DNA from: Syntrophaceae bacterium UBA2188
GTDB lineage: Bacteria > Desulfobacterota > BSN033 > UBA1163
NCBI GenBank assembly: GCA_002327985.1
Contig: DCVM01000059.1
Coordinates: 1-39,653 of the forward strand
DNA length: 39,653 nt
Direction: 5' to 3'
Shown here: positions 24,355 to 32,390 of the stretch, one piece after another
How positions within the stretch are numbered: the stretch's first letter is position 1
How the letters are laid out: the number at the start of each line of letters is the position of its first letter
The notes under the pieces: generated by a model
What the model was told of the DNA's origin: nothing
The model's database searches: none
Seen by the model: only the letters and a program-made list of their open reading frames with translations
Translations under genes and position numbers: made by a program

Positions 24355-26994
24355 TTAAAGAAATTGCTTCATCTTTTCTGGTGTAATGGGTAAATCTCGT
24401 ATCCGAGCGCCGCATGCATGATAGATGGCATTTGCAATGGCTGGTGCAGTGGGTACATCCGCATACTCCGCCATCCCTGAAGCGCCAAAGGGCCCCTTCT
24501 GTCTCGGAATATTAAGAGTAATGACTTCCATGTCAGGCATGTCCTTGGCTCTCGGAACCCTAAACTTAGCAAAACTATCGGTCTTTGTATACACGAACTC
24601 TTCCATGAGAGCGTATCCGAGCCCCATGTAGATACCACCGTGGAGCTGGCCTTCCATATTTTGGAGGTTGATCACTGTCCCGAGATCATGGACAGAGGTG
24701 ATCTTGAGGACATTGATCTTGCCTGTTTTTATCTCGACAGCCACTTCAGCCATCTGGATTCCAAAGGAGTAAGTTTCCCAGGGGACTCCTTGGCCGGTTT
24801 TAGGATCAGGTCTTGAAGTCACGGGTTTGTTCACTGCTTTGTAAAGGGTGGGTAAGCCCTTTGCCTTCATCTCGTTATAGGTTTTGACTCCGTTTTCATC
24901 CATGGCCTTCTTCAGGTCTTCCACAGCCATCTGTACAGCCCTTCCAGAGACATAAGTTTGGCGGCTTCCGGCAGAAAAGTTTCCGTCCGGTGTGATCTCA
25001 GTATCAGTGGTAAAGACTTTTACCTTTTCCAAAGGAAATCCCATGGTCTCTGCAGCGATCTGCCAGAATGTCGTTTCCGCACCTTGACCCATGTCCGCAG
25101 CTCCGATCCAAACCTGTAGTGCATCGCCGGGTAGTAGTTCCGCCCATGCCTCGGACTGATCTGGGGCACTCCGTCCTGGACCGAACCAAACCCCTCCTAA
25201 GCCTACGCCCCTTTTAATTTGATTGGTCGTGTTTGATTTTGCTTCATTAAGTGCTTTTTCATAAAGAGGTTTGAGTGTCTCCATACATTCTTGAAAGCCA
25301 ATCGCGTGATCCAATACTTGACCACAGATCGTTGTATCACCTTTTACAAAACCATTCTTCATCCTGAGTGCCAGGGGGTCCATTGTTAATTCCATAGCCA
25401 GTTCATCCAACATCGACTCGATCGCAAAGGCGACCTGAGGAACACCAAAACCTCTCATGGCCCCCTTGAAAGCAGTATGAGTGTAAACGGCTTTTCCATA
25501 AACAGCGGCATTCGGAAAGCGATAGGGTCCCTGGGAATGGATCAGGCCTCGTTGAGTCACGCTATTGCTGAATGATTTATAGGCCCCACCATCTGCCGTG
25601 AGATCAAAATCCAATGCCATCAAGGTCCCATCTTTTTTAGCCCCCACTTTGACCCTCATCAAAAAGGGATGGCGTTTTGGGGTGGCGGCAAAGGTTTCAC
25701 TCCTCGTATAGACGAACCTCACCGGCCCTTTCAGCTTTAGAGCAGCCAAACCGAGAATTCCGCCCACGGAGACATCAAGTTTTCCTCCGAAGGCTCCCCC
25801 TGTAGGGGTTTGAATGACCCGCACTTTGTCCAAACTAAGGCCCAGAGCTTCTGCGATGGTCTTTCGGTGGGCATGAATGTTTTGGCTTGCGGACATAACG
25901 ATCAATTGCCCATTTTCAGCGATGTAGGCCACGCCCGAGTCGTTTTCGAGGTAGGCATGCTCGACGGTTTGTGTTGTATACGTTTGCTCAACCACCACCT
26001 CCGACTCTGAAAACCCCTTCTCTACCTCACCATGGATAATAGGTTGTTCAAAAAAGAGATTGGACCGATCATCGTGGACTTTGATAGCTCCTTTCTTCAG
26101 GGCCTCTTCTGGAGTCAGCACAGGTTCCAAAACTTCATAGGTTACTTCGATCCTTTCAACGGCATAAGAGGCTGTTTCTTCAGAGGTTGCCACCACCGCA
26201 GCCACAGGATCGCCGATGAAACGGACCTTTTTCCCACATAAAATAGGTTGATCGTCTCCAGCCATTTTGAGGATATTGGTCCCTTTCACATCCTCAGCAG
26301 TGAGCACGGCAAGGACTCCAGGAATGGCTTCTGCCTCTTTCTTATCAATATGGATGATTTTAGCGTGGTGATGAGGGCTTCTTAAAACCTTGATGTGAGC
26401 ACATCCATCCACAGCAAGGTCAGCGGCATAGAGGGTTGTTCCTGTTGCCTTTTCGAGTGCATCCGGTCGGGTGACAGGTTGTCCGAGGGTTCCTCTCCCA
26501 GCCAGTTTTAATTCGATCGATTTTGTCTCTCCACGCAGATAAGAAGCTGCCAGCTCAATGGCCTCAAAAATCTTTTGATAACCAGTACAACGGCAGATAT
26601 GAGGTTGAAGGGCTTTCTTGATCTCATCTCTTGAGGGTTTAAGATTTTTGTTCAAAATGGACTGCGCGCGAACGATCATCCCTGGGGTACAAAAACCACA
26701 TTGGATGGCCCCAGTCTTTGCAAAAGCCAATTGAATGGGATGGGGGTTTTTGAGTGTACCAATACCTTCAATGGTCATGACCTCTTTGCCCTGGGCTTTG
26801 GCCACAGGAACCCTGCAAGAAAGAACCACGTCACCATCCATCAACACAGCACAGGACCCACAATGACCCGCAGAGCAGCCCTCTTTGGTACCGGTCAACC
26901 TCAAGTCCTCCCGAATCACTTTGAGTAAACTTTTTTGAGGGTCCACGATCATTCTTCGAGGGGTTCCGTTCAAGATGAAATTTATCTCGTGCAT
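24355..26994 (-). CDS. Mop-type xanthine dehydrogenase-family molybdenum hydroxylase
   Basis: An 879-residue fused enzyme. The plant-type [2Fe-2S] domain has C40, C45, C48, C60 and the second [2Fe-2S] domain C99, C102, C134, C136. After these come the a/b-hammerhead (about 175-285) and the Mo-cofactor domains with GGAFGGK, AMRGFGVPQ and MGQGAETT. The catalytic Glu is E843 (GASGMAE). There is no FAD domain, as in the aldehyde oxidoreductase of Desulfovibrio gigas (907 residues). It hydroxylates an aldehyde or ring carbon with water, with electrons leaving through the Fe-S centres to an unknown carrier. The substrate cannot be read. It lies in the minus-strand operon between the SDR and DUF89 genes. 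Confidence 0.92.
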   Translation of the reverse strand: MHEINFILNGTPRRMIVDPQKSLLKVIREDLRLTGTKEGCSAGHCGSCAVLMDGDVVLSCRVPVAKAQGKEVMTIEGIGTLKNPHPIQLAFAKTGAIQCGFCTPGMIVRAQSILNKNLKPSRDEIKKALQPHICRCTGYQKIFEAIELAASYLRGETKSIELKLAGRGTLGQPVTRPDALEKATGTTLYAADLAVDGCAHIKVLRSPHHHAKIIHIDKKEAEAIPGVLAVLTAEDVKGTNILKMAGDDQPILCGKKVRFIGDPVAAVVATSEETASYAVERIEVTYEVLEPVLTPEEALKKGAIKVHDDRSNLFFEQPIIHGEVEKGFSESEVVVEQTYTTQTVEHAYLENDSGVAYIAENGQLIVMSASQNIHAHRKTIAEALGLSLDKVRVIQTPTGGAFGGKLDVSVGGILGLAALKLKGPVRFVYTRSETFAATPKRHPFLMRVKVGAKKDGTLMALDFDLTADGGAYKSFSNSVTQRGLIHSQGPYRFPNAAVYGKAVYTHTAFKGAMRGFGVPQVAFAIESMLDELAMELTMDPLALRMKNGFVKGDTTICGQVLDHAIGFQECMETLKPLYEKALNEAKSNTTNQIKRGVGLGGVWFGPGRSAPDQSEAWAELLPGDALQVWIGAADMGQGAETTFWQIAAETMGFPLEKVKVFTTDTEITPDGNFSAGSRQTYVSGRAVQMAVEDLKKAMDENGVKTYNEMKAKGLPTLYKAVNKPVTSRPDPKTGQGVPWETYSFGIQMAEVAVEIKTGKINVLKITSVHDLGTVINLQNMEGQLHGGIYMGLGYALMEEFVYTKTDSFAKFRVPRAKDMPDMEVITLNIPRQKGPFGASGMAEYADVPTAPAIANAIYHACGARIRDLPITPEKMKQFL

Positions 26995-27035
26995 GTCTCA
27001 TGACCTCCCGTTAGCAAAAATCTTGTATTTTTCAA

Positions 27036-27118
27036 AAAATCCGAAATCCGAATATCCAAATCTCTGCTTCCCGGCAGGCGGAAGACTAGATTTTTACTTA
27101 TTTAGACCTGAGAATTTT
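27036..27118. repeat. Degenerate AT-rich intergenic repeat, second copy
   Basis: AATCCGAAATCCG-like words, an AGGCGGAA core and TATTTAGACCTG, in the same order as at 6600-6749. It is non-coding and lies upstream of the Mo-hydroxylase gene. Confidence 0.45.
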
Positions 27119-27150
27119 TCTCTAACTCTTATAAAATGTCCTCCTAAAAT

Positions 27151-27243
27151 TTCCCCTCCCCGAGTGGGAGGGGATGAAGGGGAGGGGGGTAAATTCTTTT
27201 TGTCCGCCCCCACCCCGACCCTCCCCCATCGAAGAGGGAGGGG
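27151..27243. repeat. GC-rich intergenic palindromic repeat, double hairpin
   Basis: CCCCTCCC (27153-27160) pairs with GGGAGGGG (27166-27173) around a 5-nt loop. A second C-rich/G-rich pair follows to 27243. Same family as at 83-180 and 14611-14660. The 366-base gap between the Mo-hydroxylase and SDR genes (26995-27360) holds this and the AT-rich repeat; I see no gene. Confidence 0.65.
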
Positions 27244-27360
27244 AATAGAAGGGGAGATTTCAAGTATCTTTGGACAGGATTTCGAATCCGCCGTTAGGAA
27301 GTGTTTTATTACCACATCGCTCACCATTTTGTTTTTGATGAGCGAAGGCGATAAATAGAT

Positions 27361-28113
27361 TTAATGCATGGCCCTTCCGCCATCAACCAATAGGGTCTGG
27401 CCGGTAATGAAATTGCTTTCATCGGATGCGAGGAAGATGACAGCACCCAGAAGATCATTGGGTTGCTCCAGTCGTTTTAAAGGAGTTTTACTCACATCGT
27501 ATTTCGTGACGTCGGCAAGATGGCGGCTTGCTTCGGTATCTGTAAATCCTGGTGCAACGGCATTGATGTTGATATTATGTGGTCCCAATTCAATGGCAAG
27601 GGCCCGGGTCAATCCGATCACCCCTCCCTTTGAAGATACATAGTGGATGAAGCCATGAGAGCCTGTGAAGAAGACTTCAGAAGAGAGATTGACGATCTTT
27701 CCATTCCCTTGTTGCTTCATATAGGGAAAGACAGCCCTCGCGCAGAGCCAGGGGCCTTTGACATTCACGGCCATCACCTGATCCCATTCGTTTGGATCGA
27801 CCTCTGTGAAGGATTTTCGCACCAATCCATCGTAGATGGCTGCACAATTGATCAGGATGTCGATTTTGCTAAAAACCTTAATGGTTTCCTCGGCCATTTT
27901 GATGGCATCCTTTTCAATGGCGACATCAGCCTGGAAAGCTTTGGCTGCGCCGCCAATAGCCTCAATCTCCTTGACCGTTTTTTCTAAATTGGCCATATCC
28001 TTCCGGGTGACGGCCATGATTTTGGCTCCCTCCTTTGCCATTCCAATGGCGAATTCCCTTCCCAATCCTTTGGCCGCTCCAGTCACAATGGCCACCTTAT
28101 CTCTGAGTCTCAT
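27361..28113 (-). CDS. Short-chain dehydrogenase/reductase
   Basis: A 250-residue classical SDR that oxidises or reduces an alcohol/ketone with NAD(P). TGAAKGLG (11-18) is the cofactor loop, NCAA (89-92) the structural motif, S144/S145 the serine and Y158-x3-K162 (YVSSK) the catalytic pair. The end GQTLLVDGGRAMH is typical. T36 and R37 after strand 2 leave NAD versus NADP open. A good GGAGG site precedes the ATG. It is the gene between the first FAD oxidoreductase and the Mo hydroxylase. Confidence 0.92.
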   Translation of the reverse strand: MRLRDKVAIVTGAAKGLGREFAIGMAKEGAKIMAVTRKDMANLEKTVKEIEAIGGAAKAFQADVAIEKDAIKMAEETIKVFSKIDILINCAAIYDGLVRKSFTEVDPNEWDQVMAVNVKGPWLCARAVFPYMKQQGNGKIVNLSSEVFFTGSHGFIHYVSSKGGVIGLTRALAIELGPHNININAVAPGFTDTEASRHLADVTKYDVSKTPLKRLEQPNDLLGAVIFLASDESNFITGQTLLVDGGRAMH

Positions 28114-28174
28114 GATACCTCCCTGTTTTCAAATGAATGGGTGAAATAGGTCTTTAAATTTGAATGATTCGTTT

Positions 28175-28266
28175 TGGAATAATGGAATAGTGGAAGAATG
28201 GAATCATTTGAAAAAAATATTTTTTGTCAACCCAATATTCCAATACTCCATTGTTCCATCCTTCCA
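28175..28266. repeat. Imperfect long palindrome of TGGAAT words
   Basis: A run of TGGAATAATGG-type words (28175-28204) is mirrored by ATTCCAATACTCC-type words (28231-28266). It forms a long imperfect hairpin between the SDR and FAD-oxidoreductase genes. It resembles intergenic palindromes seen in many deltaproteobacterial genomes. It could slow or end transcription between the two genes. Confidence 0.6.
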
Positions 28267-28270
28267 GACT

Positions 28271-29935
28271 TTACCAGGCTCTTCCTTTCTTCTCCCAAAT
28301 CTTCTCTAACTTAAAGTCATCGACAATGACCTTGAAGCAGTTATAACTGGATCCTCGAGCGATGCCCCCTCCGGAATGCATGTTGGAGGAACAGATATAC
28401 ATGTTTTTGAGAAATGGAATTCGATAACTCGATAGGTCTGGGATGGGCCTGAAACGGTCATTCTGGGAGGCATCCATAGCGCCCTCCACCCATCCACCCT
28501 CGATCATATCAGGGTGTCTCATGTTGGTATCGTAGGGCGTGGTGATGAAGGCCTCAATCACATTGTCCCGAGTCATGTTGGGAGCGTAAATCTGCCATTG
28601 TTTCAACATCAAGTCCTCCACCTCTTTTTTCATCTTGAGCCACTGCCTCTCGTTAAAGAGGTGTAAGGGAGGTGCAAATTCTTCTAATAGAATAGTGTGT
28701 TTCCCCTCAGGTGCTCGAGTCCTGTCCCAGATACTGTCCGGTGCAGCAAGGATGTACCATTTTTCCGGAAATCCTTTGGTAAAAATGTCTGCCTGGTATT
28801 TCCAGGAGAGGTATTCCGGGTCTTTTTCTCCCATGTAGAGACGTGGCTGAAGGCCTATGTCTGGATTTAAAGAGGCTGCTTTATATTTCGGAAGTTCATG
28901 CATGGCCATATTTCCCCAATAAATCTGGGCGCGGTCATAACGAATGTTTCTAATGCGTCTGGCCACTTTTGGGGTGACATAATTTTCTCCCAAAAGCCTG
29001 AATATGGTCTGAGGGATGCCTAAATCACTAATTACCAACTGCCTGGCTTCCACTTCTGTTCCATTGGCAAGCTTCACCCCTTTGGCTTTTCCATTTTCAA
29101 CGATGACCTTGTCCACTTCTGTCTCCACACAGAACTCACCTCCCATGGCACTGAAGGCTCTCTGAAGGGCATGGGTAATGGTGTGAGTTCCCCCGTAGAC
29201 GATAGAGGCTGATTCAAAGGAGAGCGTCAGGGCGATGACATGGACAAAAACATAGAGTCCAACGACATCGCCAGGAAAACAGCCCGTCGAGGTTTCAATG
29301 GCCCTCATGAAAAGGCATTGTAACTCTGGGCTTTCGAAAAGGTCCTTGGCAATCTGGGCGCCTGTCATGAATTGATAAACGGGATCCAATCCATCAACCG
29401 GATCGTCACAAAGCTTTTCAAGGGCATTCTTGACTCCCCAGGGTGTGGGAGGACTGTAGCGATATTCTCGAAAGGCTGCCCTCCACTTCCTCTGATATTT
29501 TCCCAAGAGTTCAAGATAAGTATCCGCGTCCGTTTTTGAAAAACGGGCGATCTCATTATAGGTCTTCTTGACATTTTCCTCGGAATAGGCTTCTTGACCT
29601 GTGACGGGGTCGACACGAAACGCCGAATAGCCCACAAAACAGGTGCCATCTGGATAGACCATCCCTTCATTCTGCTCCGGAAATATATATTTGAGACCAT
29701 ATTCCCTCAGATTAAAATCGGTATAAGCAGGATGGGCCCAGAATCGGGTGAAGTGGGCACATGTATTTTGAATGAAGCCGGGCAGGGGAAGTTCTTCGCC
29801 GCAGGCCCCTCCACCTAATTCATGTTGACGTTCGAAAATCACCGTTTTAAGACCAGCCTGTTGTAAGTAACAGGCGATGATCGTTCCGTGGTGTCCCCCA
29901 CCAACAATAATGACGTCGTAACTTGTATCTGGCAT
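28271..29935 (-). CDS. Phytoene-desaturase-like FAD oxidoreductase, copy 1
   Basis: A 554-residue flavoprotein of the CrtI/PYROXD2-type amine-oxidase superfamily. The FAD loop is VGGGHHG (11-17), an HH variant of GxGxxG, with E35 contacting the ribose and the second motif ELGGGACGEE (39-48). The C-terminal GGGIARGSSYNCFKV motif closes the FAD site. Members desaturate, isomerise or oxidise isoprenoid and other hydrophobic substrates. The second copy lies at 30526-32142, separated by an 87-residue orphan. The ATG follows AGGAGG. Substrate unknown; a role in side-chain or ring desaturation fits the setting. Confidence 0.88.
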   Translation of the reverse strand: MPDTSYDVIIVGGGHHGTIIACYLQQAGLKTVIFERQHELGGGACGEELPLPGFIQNTCAHFTRFWAHPAYTDFNLREYGLKYIFPEQNEGMVYPDGTCFVGYSAFRVDPVTGQEAYSEENVKKTYNEIARFSKTDADTYLELLGKYQRKWRAAFREYRYSPPTPWGVKNALEKLCDDPVDGLDPVYQFMTGAQIAKDLFESPELQCLFMRAIETSTGCFPGDVVGLYVFVHVIALTLSFESASIVYGGTHTITHALQRAFSAMGGEFCVETEVDKVIVENGKAKGVKLANGTEVEARQLVISDLGIPQTIFRLLGENYVTPKVARRIRNIRYDRAQIYWGNMAMHELPKYKAASLNPDIGLQPRLYMGEKDPEYLSWKYQADIFTKGFPEKWYILAAPDSIWDRTRAPEGKHTILLEEFAPPLHLFNERQWLKMKKEVEDLMLKQWQIYAPNMTRDNVIEAFITTPYDTNMRHPDMIEGGWVEGAMDASQNDRFRPIPDLSSYRIPFLKNMYICSSNMHSGGGIARGSSYNCFKVIVDDFKLEKIWEKKGRAW

Positions 29936-29957
29936 GAGTTTCCTCCTTTTCTATTAG

Positions 29958-30094
29958 AGAGCTCTGAAAAACCGCTTTCGCTCTCTTGATTACACAGATT
30001 GGAAAAGATGATTCCACAGATTTTTCTCTATTTTCGATGAACTTCTAATCGGTGTAATCGCTTCATCATCCCTGCCTACCGCAGGCAAGCATGT
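29958..30094 (+). repeat. Three-hairpin dispersed repeat, copy B (truncated)
   Basis: AGAGAG (29958-29963) pairs with CTCTCT (29983-29988), then GATTACACAGATT, then TCGGTGTAATCG. Relative to copy C it carries an extra short palindrome (TGCCTACCGCAGGCA) near 30072-30086 and lacks the last hairpin. It abuts the stop codon of the 87-residue gene. Confidence 0.65.
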
Positions 30095-30096
30095 AA

Positions 30097-30360
30097 TCAA
30101 GAAGGTGTAGAAACATTTTTTGGAGCTCCCTTCTTCTTCAGCATCAACGAAATGGCGTAATAAAGGATTGAGGGTTTAAGGAGGAGCCTGATGAAGTTCC
30201 TCAAGTCCGCTCCTTCCAAAGTGGCAGTGATGACCCAGTGGATGGGTTCTGAAGATTCGATTTTAAGTTTCAGGGTTTCCCCCCCGTCTGGATCTTTGAA
30301 GAGTTGAGTAAACGCCGCAATCATGGTCGTTTGACCCAAACCTGTCGAATTGACTTTCAT
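30097..30360 (-). CDS. Orphan 87-residue protein between the two FAD oxidoreductases
   Basis: The protein starts MKVNSTGLGQTTM and ends LKKKGAPKNVSTPS. It has no cysteines and no signal peptide. A hydrophobic stretch (IRLLLKPSILYYAISLML, about 58-75) could be a membrane helix or a buried helix. The middle (KLKIESSEPIHWVITATLEG) looks like beta strands. An AGGAGG-like site (GGAGGG) precedes the ATG. It is bracketed by two direct copies of the three-hairpin repeat. I do not recognise a family; a small partner of the flavoproteins is possible. Confidence 0.7.
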   Translation of the reverse strand: MKVNSTGLGQTTMIAAFTQLFKDPDGGETLKLKIESSEPIHWVITATLEGADLRNFIRLLLKPSILYYAISLMLKKKGAPKNVSTPS

Positions 30361-30376
30361 GATAACCCTCCTATAA

Positions 30377-30527
30377 AGAGAGCGCTGAAAAAGTACTTTA
30401 CACTCTCTTGATTACACAGATTTCAAAGAAGATTAAATAGATTTTCCTTATTCTTAATGCATTTCAAATCAGTGTAATCGTTTCATAATCTTTGTAATCA
30501 GAGATTTCTGGACTTTTTAGAAATCTC
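30377..30527 (+). repeat. Three-hairpin dispersed repeat, copy C
   Basis: The most complete copy: AGAGAG/CTCTCT (30377-30382 with 30403-30408), GATTACACAGAT with ATCAGTGTAATC, and GAGATTTCT/AGAAATCTC (30501-30509 with 30519-30527). It overlaps the last codons of the second FAD oxidoreductase. It has the same orientation as copy B. Confidence 0.7.
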
Positions 30528-32142
30528 ATAGCAGACCGTTTGCTTTCGCCTTCGTTACAATCTCAGGCTCTTTCCACCATTTGGGGATCCCCAGGTCTTG
30601 AGCGATTCGGTTGGCGGCGTTATACCCTGCCCCATAGGTGACCAAACCCCCAGGGAATGTGGAGGCGCCACAAAGGTAGAGATTTTTAATAGGCGTGGCA
30701 TATTGAGAGCAGAGTTCATTTGGCCTCAAGTATCCCATCTGAAGAGGATAGTAACCTCCCTGTTTAATGGACCCTTCCACCATGTCTGCAAATTTATTTT
30801 CGATATCCAGTGGAGAGGCAATATAGGTCCAGAGTATATTGTCCTCCGTCATATTGGGTGCATACTTCTTGAGTTTATCGATCAATCCCTTGGCATGTTC
30901 TTGGCGGATTTTGTACCATCGATCAGGGCCTCCTTCTTTCAAGCGGTAAGGGGCATGCTCTGAAATCAAACCGGTATGTCTCCCCGCAGGGGCTTCTGAG
31001 GGGTCGAAAATAGTTGGGAAGCAGCAGTTGAATCCGGATGGCTTGAGCTCTCCATTTTTTAAAGCTTTAAAATGATCGACCAGATTTTCTTCCGTCTCAA
31101 ATCCAAGCACATAAATAAAAGCTTTATTCAAATCGGGATTCGAAGCTGCAGCAGCAAATTGGGGAACATTAAAAAGCGCAAGGTGGACATCAAAGAGCGA
31201 CCACTTCTCCCATTTCCAGTCTTTCGTCCGCGTAACAAGATCTTTTGGGAGATCCCTCTCCCCAATGTACTTGAGAAAAGTTTGATAAGGGTCGATGCTG
31301 GAGGCAACAAACTTGGTGGCCGTATAAACCGTTCCATCATCTAATTCAACCCCTTTTGCCGCTCCATTCTCCACAATGATTCTCTTGATGATCTGACTTC
31401 CTAAGATCATACCTCCGTGACGATAAAGAAACTTGGACATCAAGTTGGCCATGTGGTGGGAACCGCCCACACAGAGACGGTAGTTCGCTGCTCGGTTGAC
31501 CATCAAGGGAACGAGATAACCCAACCCTTCCAAATCATAATCCAACCCCCACATGCAGGTGGCATAGAGCATCAAGGTCCTAATCTGATTATTTTCAAAA
31601 ATCCCATGGATAATATCGATCGGTTTCTTTTCGGAAAGGGCGCTGATCTCTTGCCCCATAGGTTTGGAGTGGAGTTTGATCACCTGCTCAATGGCTGGCT
31701 TGGCCATATCGTAAGTGGCGGGCCCTAAGAAGGCGTCTACATATTCCTTGAAACGTTTATAGGTATCCCGATAGGCATCCGCATCCTTCTTCGAGAATTG
31801 GGCAAACGAAGCACATGTTTTTTCCACATCCGAATAGATGCAGAGGCTACGGCCATCTGAGAAAGGCATGGCCATGACCAGATCAGTATGAATATATTGG
31901 AGGTCATAGGTCTTATCCAGTTCAAGATCAGGGAATACAGGGGCATAATCCACCATGGGATGGTAAATTGCATGGGTGTTGTGGATAAAGCCCGGGATGG
32001 TTACCATTTCCGAGCAAAGCCCTCCTCCCATTTCGTATCTCTTCTCCAGGATGATGACCTTTAGCCCTGCCTTGGCAAGGTAGCAACCTAAAGTGAGTCC
32101 ATTCGGCCCACCACCAATAATAATGCCATCGTATTGGGGCAT
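30526..32142 (-). CDS. Phytoene-desaturase-like FAD oxidoreductase, copy 2
   Basis: A 538-residue paralogue of the protein at 28271. FAD loop IGGGPNG (9-15), E33 for the ribose, second motif EMGGGLCSEM. The end carries FPGGLVTYGAGYNAANRIA, the usual CrtI-type C-terminal FAD motif. Shared blocks with copy 1 include PGFIHNT / PGFIQNT, KYAPNMT / IYAPNMT and PAGRHTGL / PEGKHTIL. It is the first gene of the minus-strand operon, divergent from the LysR gene, with AGGAAAGGAG before its ATG. Substrate unknown. Confidence 0.88.
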   Translation of the reverse strand: MPQYDGIIIGGGPNGLTLGCYLAKAGLKVIILEKRYEMGGGLCSEMVTIPGFIHNTHAIYHPMVDYAPVFPDLELDKTYDLQYIHTDLVMAMPFSDGRSLCIYSDVEKTCASFAQFSKKDADAYRDTYKRFKEYVDAFLGPATYDMAKPAIEQVIKLHSKPMGQEISALSEKKPIDIIHGIFENNQIRTLMLYATCMWGLDYDLEGLGYLVPLMVNRAANYRLCVGGSHHMANLMSKFLYRHGGMILGSQIIKRIIVENGAAKGVELDDGTVYTATKFVASSIDPYQTFLKYIGERDLPKDLVTRTKDWKWEKWSLFDVHLALFNVPQFAAAASNPDLNKAFIYVLGFETEENLVDHFKALKNGELKPSGFNCCFPTIFDPSEAPAGRHTGLISEHAPYRLKEGGPDRWYKIRQEHAKGLIDKLKKYAPNMTEDNILWTYIASPLDIENKFADMVEGSIKQGGYYPLQMGYLRPNELCSQYATPIKNLYLCGASTFPGGLVTYGAGYNAANRIAQDLGIPKWWKEPEIVTKAKANGLL

Positions 32143-32201
32143 AAATTTTCTCCTTTCCTAAAGAGGGTTTTCCATAGTTAAAAAAGGTAGGATGTCCTAA
32201 A

Positions 32202-32229
32202 ACTATAATTTTATTTATTGACAAGTCAA
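32202..32229 (-). promoter_or_regulatory. sigma-70-like promoter of the FAD-oxidoreductase operon
   Basis: On the minus strand TTGACT (32224-32229) and TATAGT (32202-32207) are 16 bases apart, about 60 bases upstream of the ATG at 32142. The -35 box lies inside the palindrome ATTGACAAGTCAAT (32217-32230), so a regulator there would affect this promoter. Confidence 0.5.
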
Positions 32230-32265
32230 TATAAATATTTTTATAATGCCATAAGAAATATTTAT
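32217..32265. promoter_or_regulatory. Operator-like palindromes in the LysR divergent region
   Basis: ATTGAC-AA-GTCAAT (32217-32230) is a perfect 6-bp dyad. ATAAATATTT (32231-32240) and AAATATTTAT (32256-32265) form a perfect 10-bp inverted repeat with a 15-nt spacer. Both fit LysR-type binding sites (T-N11-A inside a dyad), and the gene for such a regulator starts 125 bases away. Confidence 0.45.
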
Positions 32266-32390
32266 GATAAACTATAAATGATATTTATTTCAAATAGTTC
32301 CGAAAATTAAGCATTGTGAATACTATACGCAAGAATAGCAATACAGTTAAATTTGGTTGATCGATTATCAACAGGAAATCGGAGAATTTT

